Of a stretch of DNA of 64,000 nt, positions 60,338 through 64,000 are shown piece by piece. Source of the stretch: an uncultured Bariatricus sp. (GTDB lineage Bacteria; Bacillota; Clostridia; Lachnospirales; Lachnospiraceae); contig CAKRCD010000007.1 in NCBI GenBank assembly GCA_934307065.1, positions 44,604 to 108,603 on the forward strand, in the 5' to 3' direction. Position 1 is the first letter of the stretch, and every line of letters starts with the position of its first letter. The notes beneath the pieces were generated by a model. It was given only the letters and a program-made list of their open reading frames with translations, did no database searches and was not told the origin of the DNA. The position numbers were made by a program, and so were the translations under genes.

Positions 60338-61246
60338 ATGGAACACAACACTTCCGAATCGATAATACTGCTTCACACACATTGTGATACCGGAAATGCA
60401 CAAACTTTTCTGGTATCTGACGGAATTGAATTGTCTTATTTTACACTGACTTCAGATACTACAAAGTTTTGCCACGAACCGCTACCACGGGTAATTGAAA
60501 TTAACTACTGCCGGGCAGGTCGGATTGGCTGGAAACAGGGAAATGATGCATCAGTCTACCTAGGTCCCGGTGATTTCTGTATTCACACGATGGAGACTTG
60601 TGCCCACTCGCATATCACTCTTCCAAACGGCTATTACGAGGGCATGACTCTTTGCATTGATTTGGAAAGGCTTATGAAAGAGCCCCCTGAACTTCTGACC
60701 GGAACGGGACTGACAGTCAAAGCTTTGCTGGAAAAATTCTGCAAAAATCATGTTTTTTCTTCTTTTGCAGGAAATGAAATAACTGACTCCATCTTTCGTG
60801 GTTTCTATGACCAGCCAGAATCTTTTCAACAGCCATACCGCATAATCAAGACTTGGGAATTATTATTATACCTTGGGAAAATGAACCCGGAAATGACTCA
60901 ACATTTAAGTGAATATCAGGCAGAACAGGTCACTCTGATTCGTCAGATTCATAACCAGTTGATTTCAAATCTGGACAAGCGTTTCACGATTGAGGAACTT
61001 TCCAGACAATATTTAATCAATACAACTACTTTAAAAAATGGTTTCAAGGCCATTTACGGAACTTCCATTGCAGCTCATGTGAAAATGCACCGCATGGAAT
61101 TTGCTGCCCGACAATTGTTGGAAACTCCATCCCCGATTATTACCATTGCAAAAGAAGTCGGATATGACAGCCAGAGTAAATTTACCGCTGCATTTAAAGA
61201 TATTTATCATGTAACCCCAAGAGAATACCGACAGCAGCATTCTTAA
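60338..61246 (+). CDS. AraC family transcriptional regulator
   Basis: A 302-aa regulator. The N-terminal half (residues 1-200) resembles the PchR-like sensor region (PRVIEINYCRAGRIGWKQG). The double helix-turn-helix occupies about 215-300: FTIEELSRQYLINTTTLKNGFKAIYG and IAKEVGYDSQSKFTAAFKDIYHVTPREYR (read in parts). It follows arsR by 27 nt and is probably co-transcribed. PchR-like regulators often sense siderophores or metals, so a metal link is plausible. Targets are unknown. Confidence 0.9.
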   Translation: MEHNTSESIILLHTHCDTGNAQTFLVSDGIELSYFTLTSDTTKFCHEPLPRVIEINYCRAGRIGWKQGNDASVYLGPGDFCIHTMETCAHSHITLPNGYYEGMTLCIDLERLMKEPPELLTGTGLTVKALLEKFCKNHVFSSFAGNEITDSIFRGFYDQPESFQQPYRIIKTWELLLYLGKMNPEMTQHLSEYQAEQVTLIRQIHNQLISNLDKRFTIEELSRQYLINTTTLKNGFKAIYGTSIAAHVKMHRMEFAARQLLETPSPIITIAKEVGYDSQSKFTAAFKDIYHVTPREYRQQHS

Positions 61247-61300
61247 TACTCGTGCAATCTGGCTGATATCCTTTTAGCCGCACACTATGTATGCACGAAA

Positions 61301-61366
61301 AGAACAGCAGCCACTCAAACTGACATTTTTATCAAAAACTCTGTCAGAATGAGTGGCTGCTGTTCT
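61301..61366. terminator. large bidirectional terminator hairpin after the AraC-type gene
   Basis: A perfect 17-bp stem, AGAACAGCAGCCACTCA with TGAGTGGCTGCTGTTCT, encloses a second CTGACA/TGTCAG stem. It separates convergent genes. Confidence 0.8.
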
Positions 61367-61386
61367 TATCTAACATCTATCTAAGC

Positions 61387-61641
61387 CTATGAATGTAATA
61401 CTCCCGAATGTGCTCCCATAATCCACTTCTCGCTTTTGGCGATTGCACTGATTTTCTCTTTACATCTGCTATACTTTATCACTCCATATGCGGATATGAT
61501 AATCATACCTGCAAATATAATTCTTGCACTTCCAAACATCTCTCCGCGGATTTCAAAGTAAATGTCCGCAATCAGGAAAAATGATAAGAAGATGCCAAAT
61601 AATATCAATTTATATTTTCTATACCAATTTGTATTCTTCAT
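61387..61641 (-). CDS. small two-helix membrane protein, 84 aa
   Basis: No family was recognised. It begins MKNTNWYRKYK, then a hydrophobic helix LILFGIFLSFFLIADIYFEI, a short loop, and a second helix ARIIFAGMIIISAYGVIKYS, then a basic end. The ATG at 61641 has GAGG 9 nt upstream; an in-frame ATG upstream has no SD. It is opposite to the AraC-type gene and alone on its strand. It could be a small membrane regulator, but nothing in the sequence shows this. Confidence 0.6.
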   Translation of the reverse strand: MKNTNWYRKYKLILFGIFLSFFLIADIYFEIRGEMFGSARIIFAGMIIISAYGVIKYSRCKEKISAIAKSEKWIMGAHSGVLHS

Positions 61642-61745
61642 ACTCCTGCACCTCTTTTCCTTTCTGACTGTAGTATAAACCATTCCATAATTTTTGTAAA
61701 ATTCAATTTTGGATTAAAAAAACATTCTCTTTTGGAATATTTATA

Positions 61746-61754
61746 TGTTATACT
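61746..61754 (+). promoter_or_regulatory. extended -10 promoter of the LysR gene
   Basis: TGTTATACT provides an extended -10 (TATACT at 61749-61754), with no good -35. Confidence 0.5.
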
Positions 61755-61773
61755 AGATACGAGGAGGCTGTTT

Positions 61774-62637
61774 ATGAATGATAAAGATTATTTAATTATT
61801 TCCACACTTGGTGAAACCCGGAATATTACCCGTGCTGCGGAACGTCTTTTTATGACGCAGTCTGCGCTTTCAAAACGTATTAAACTCATTGAGCAGGAAT
61901 TCGGATGTGAACTATTGATTCGTACCCATCAGGGAATTTTCTTTACAGATGCCGGTGAACAGGTTCTTGCATTTTGCCGCAGTACAGTTGCCGGTCTGAA
62001 TATTGTCAAACAGCAGCTGGAAACGGAAACCAATCAAATATCGGGAACGCTTCGAATCGGATATTCCATCAGCTATGGAACCTATCGACTCGCGGAACAG
62101 CTTACCACTTACCATGAAACCTATCCCAATGTTCATCTTCAGGTCAGTACGGACCAAAGCAGTCAGCTTTATAATCAGATGTTAGACGGTTCTCTTGACC
62201 TGGCAATTATCCGTGGTGAATACACCTGGGATGGTCCAAAATATCTCCTTGCCAGAGAACGCGTATACGTTGCTTATTATAATATGGACGAACGTAACTT
62301 ATCTGATAATCTCTACATCAGCCGGAAAACAGATCCCTATCTGACAAACCAGATGATAAAATGGCTGCGTGAAAAAAATTTGCATTCCAATACGTCGCAA
62401 ATCTGCGTTGATAATATTACTACCTGCCGTCAACTGGTAGATTCAGGTATGGGCTGGGCTATCCTGCCTGAAATTGCCTTGGAAGACTTTTCCGGTGTAA
62501 AAAAAGCACTCTATTTCAATGATGGTGCCCCATTTATCCGCTGCACCTACATCTTTGTCCAAAATGGTGCCATCCAGCTTCCCCAGATAAAATGTTTTAT
62601 TGACTTAATTACAAAGAAATACAAAGCGCCACTTTGA
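61774..62637 (+). CDS. LysR family transcriptional regulator
   Basis: A 287-aa regulator. The N-terminal winged helix has LIISTLGETRNITRAAERLFMTQSALSKRI (residues 7-36, read in parts), then LLIRTHQGIFFTDAGEQVL. The C-terminal effector domain (about 90-285) has ISGTLRIGYSISYGTYRLAEQL and LDLAIIRGEY. The ATG at 61774 has GGAGG 6 nt upstream; an ATG at 61732 has no SD. The typical target would be a divergent gene, but the neighbour here is on the same strand side only downstream, so targets are unclear. Confidence 0.92.
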   Translation: MNDKDYLIISTLGETRNITRAAERLFMTQSALSKRIKLIEQEFGCELLIRTHQGIFFTDAGEQVLAFCRSTVAGLNIVKQQLETETNQISGTLRIGYSISYGTYRLAEQLTTYHETYPNVHLQVSTDQSSQLYNQMLDGSLDLAIIRGEYTWDGPKYLLARERVYVAYYNMDERNLSDNLYISRKTDPYLTNQMIKWLREKNLHSNTSQICVDNITTCRQLVDSGMGWAILPEIALEDFSGVKKALYFNDGAPFIRCTYIFVQNGAIQLPQIKCFIDLITKKYKAPL

Positions 62638-62653
62638 TCTAATTCAAAGTGGC
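62628..62653. terminator. convergent terminator overlapping both stop codons
   Basis: GCCACTTTG (62628-62636) pairs with CAAAGTGGC (62645-62653) around an 8-nt loop. It includes the LysR stop (62635-62637) and the radical SAM stop (62639-62641), so each gene's 3' end encodes part of the hairpin. Confidence 0.65.
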
Positions 62654-63490
62654 ACACTGTCTTAATAGCTTTAAAACCTGCTCTTTATCTTTCGGAAAAC
62701 TTCCCATAATCGTATATTTATCCATTACAGTGGTATCCGCAAAAATACCTTCAAAGCTTTCTAGATTTTCCACTATTTTAATTACCTCCTGCAGACGCGC
62801 TTCCAAACTCAGGGGATGAAATTCTCCCTTTTCGCACATTTCGTACAAAGGTGTATTCTCCCATACCTTAAGTCCCATCAGCCAGACTCTGGCGGGGTTC
62901 GTTGCATTAATGAATGCTGCTGTATCTCTGGCATGTGCATCCGAAAGTTCTGCACCGCCAAGTCCAGGTATTGCGGTAAAGGAATAGGTAATTCCTGCCC
63001 TTTGAAGCATACAACATGCCTCATTTCCCTGCTGCACTGTCACACCCTTATTCATTTTCAACAGAACTTCCTCATTGCCCGATTCTAATCCGATATGTAA
63101 GTGACATATCCCATGCTTACGCAGGACCTGAAGTTCCTGTCCGCTTTTCCTTAATATATCATCAAATCTTGCATACATACTCACTTCTTCTATCCATGGA
63201 AGATACAAATGTACATATTCCAGAATACTCAGAAGCTTCTGCGTATTCATCACAAACGGATTTTCACCCAGCCAAAAGAGCCGGGTTCTTCCCTGTGCAT
63301 AAGGCACCAAAAGCTTTACCTTTTCTTCTATCTCCTGAAGTGAAAAGATATGAAACTGGTCCCTCGAAAAATCACAAAAGGCACACTTATGCCAGCTACA
63401 TCCAAGTTCCACCTCTAAGAGTGCACTATCCTTTTCCCAAAATGGTCTGTAAATTTCTTCTCCTGTGTATAGTTCCACATCCTTCACCAC
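62639..63490 (-). CDS. radical SAM protein of unknown function
   Basis: A 283-aa radical SAM enzyme. GCSWHKCAFCDF near residues 30-41 is the cluster motif, here CX4CX2C (Cys31, Cys36, Cys39), the spacing of the GCSHNKC-type subgroup. HLHIGLESGNEEVL near 130 and YSFTAIPGLGG near 169 are SAM- and barrel-related. There is no extra Fe-S or B12 domain. The start is GTG at 63490 directly after an in-frame stop, with a poor SD. Substrate unknown. It has no close operon partner. Confidence 0.85.
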   Translation of the reverse strand: MVKDVELYTGEEIYRPFWEKDSALLEVELGCSWHKCAFCDFSRDQFHIFSLQEIEEKVKLLVPYAQGRTRLFWLGENPFVMNTQKLLSILEYVHLYLPWIEEVSMYARFDDILRKSGQELQVLRKHGICHLHIGLESGNEEVLLKMNKGVTVQQGNEACCMLQRAGITYSFTAIPGLGGAELSDAHARDTAAFINATNPARVWLMGLKVWENTPLYEMCEKGEFHPLSLEARLQEVIKIVENLESFEGIFADTTVMDKYTIMGSFPKDKEQVLKLLRQCATLN

Positions 63491-63723
63491 TTTTCATTTA
63501 TAATATATATTTCATCTGTTTCTCATCAACAGCTACATAAATCGGATATCTGTTTCTTTTGCTTTTCTAATGTTTATGCTCCTATCGGGCTAAATTCTAT
63601 GTATTGCTTTCCTATTACTCACAGTATAATTCCACTTTACCGGATATTCAAATATTTTCAGGCAAAAAAGGTAAATATCATTCATAGCCCTCCCTTTTCC
63701 ATCCCCCTCAAAGCAAAAAGAAA

Positions 63724-63758
63724 AGCGGAGAACCCTTCATTTTAAAGGATTCTCCGCT
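63724..63758 (-). terminator. terminator of the tRNA genes
   Basis: AGCGGAGAA/TTCTCCGCT with an inner CCTT/AAGG stem. On the minus strand it is followed by TTTCTTTTTG. Confidence 0.9.
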
Positions 63759-63769
63759 ATCGTGTTCAA

Positions 63770-63855
63770 TGCCGCAAACCGGAATCGAACCGGTACGGGT
63801 ATCGCTACCCACGGGATTTTAAGTCCCGGGCGTCTGCCAGTTCCGCCACTGCGGC
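63770..63855 (-). tRNA. tRNA-Leu (anticodon UAA)
   Basis: A minus-strand class II cloverleaf with a long variable arm: acceptor GCCGCAG/TTGCGGC-type pairing, anticodon loop CTTAAAA giving TAA, T-arm with GGTTCGATTCC, discriminator A. It sits behind tRNA-Tyr. Confidence 0.95.
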
Positions 63856-63925
63856 AGGAGATGCTCGAACGGTTTACTACAAAAAGCTTACGTGCACTGC
63901 ACTGTCTTTTCTAACCTCGCATCAA

Positions 63926-64000
63926 TGGGCGGAGGTGGATTCGAACCACCGAAGCAAGTTGCAGCAGATTTACAGTCTGTCCCCTTTGGCCACTCGGGAA
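63926..64000 (-). tRNA. tRNA-Tyr (anticodon GUA), partial
   Basis: Only the part 3' of the acceptor 5' strand is inside the window. It has the anticodon loop CTGTAAA giving GTA, a long variable arm, T-arm GGTTCGAATCC and discriminator A. The 5' end lies beyond position 64000. Confidence 0.93.

Overview
The window looks like chromosomal DNA of an anaerobic, low-GC Firmicute of the Lachnospiraceae type. Supporting signs are a GlgC/GlgD ADP-glucose pyrophosphorylase pair, a dnaE-pfkA neighbourhood, the sporulation genes spoIIR, a SipL-type gene and spoVG, an acyl-ACP thioesterase, a long (395 aa) ribose-phosphate pyrophosphokinase, and PD-(D/E)XK proteins with Ala-Glu-Gly-Arg repeats. The genus cannot be fixed from the sequence alone. 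Gene density is high, most genes have clear Shine-Dalgarno (SD) sites, and no prophage, transposase, CRISPR array or rRNA operon was seen.

Layout. 1-8.5 kb: a minus-strand nucleoside uptake and breakdown operon (lipoprotein, ATPase, two permeases, nucleoside hydrolase, M20 hydrolase, GATase1-like protein), then the start of another M20 gene cut by the window edge. 8.5-15.9 kb: a Lon-like ATPase without a protease domain, facing a P1 (DmpA-type) peptidase across overlapping divergent promoters; a TelA/XpaC pair; an exported trigger-factor-like lipoprotein; a small membrane protein. 15.4-21.4 kb: DUF1934, pfkA, dnaE and a PD-(D/E)XK protein. 21.5-28.1 kb: a MATE exporter, a CvfB-like S1 protein, acyl-ACP thioesterase, spoIIR, ispE, sipL and a PrcB-domain lipoprotein. 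28.2-33 kb: plsC-like, pncB, ddl, murF. 33-37.5 kb: Crp-like regulator, YitT-like protein, spoVG, glgD, glgC. 37.6-42.5 kb: murC, then dnaD, a DnaI-type loader and prs, with three DnaA boxes ahead of dnaD. 42.5-48.4 kb: an SbcC/SbcD-like pair, a VanR/VanS-like two-component system and asnS. 48.4-53.6 kb: a probable small RNA, queT with a long structured leader, a membrane protein, tRNA-Gly, fdhD, a ProX-like editing protein, a small unknown and an Rpn-type nuclease. 53.7-59.7 kb: cysteine desulfidase-like protein, MATE, phosphodiesterase, and a zinc/cadmium-type P-ATPase with a separate HMA chaperone. 59.9-64 kb: ArsR and AraC regulators, a small membrane protein, a LysR regulator, a radical SAM protein, tRNA-Leu and the 3' part of tRNA-Tyr.

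How it fits together. Most of the window is housekeeping: replication (dnaE, dnaD, helicase loader), cell wall (ddl, murF, murC), glycogen, isoprenoids, NAD and PRPP supply, translation (asnS, tRNAs) and sporulation. The accessory modules are the nucleoside operon, the metal-efflux cluster with its own ArsR-type operators, the orphan VanRS-like pair and the nuclease-like genes. The signals least explained by gene content are non-coding: a self-contained small-RNA unit and a pseudoknot-capable leader between asnS and queT, structured elements near 52.5 kb and 57.3 kb, and the DnaA-box cluster before the helicase-loading genes. All functional names come from reading motifs and family resemblance by eye; no database search was run.
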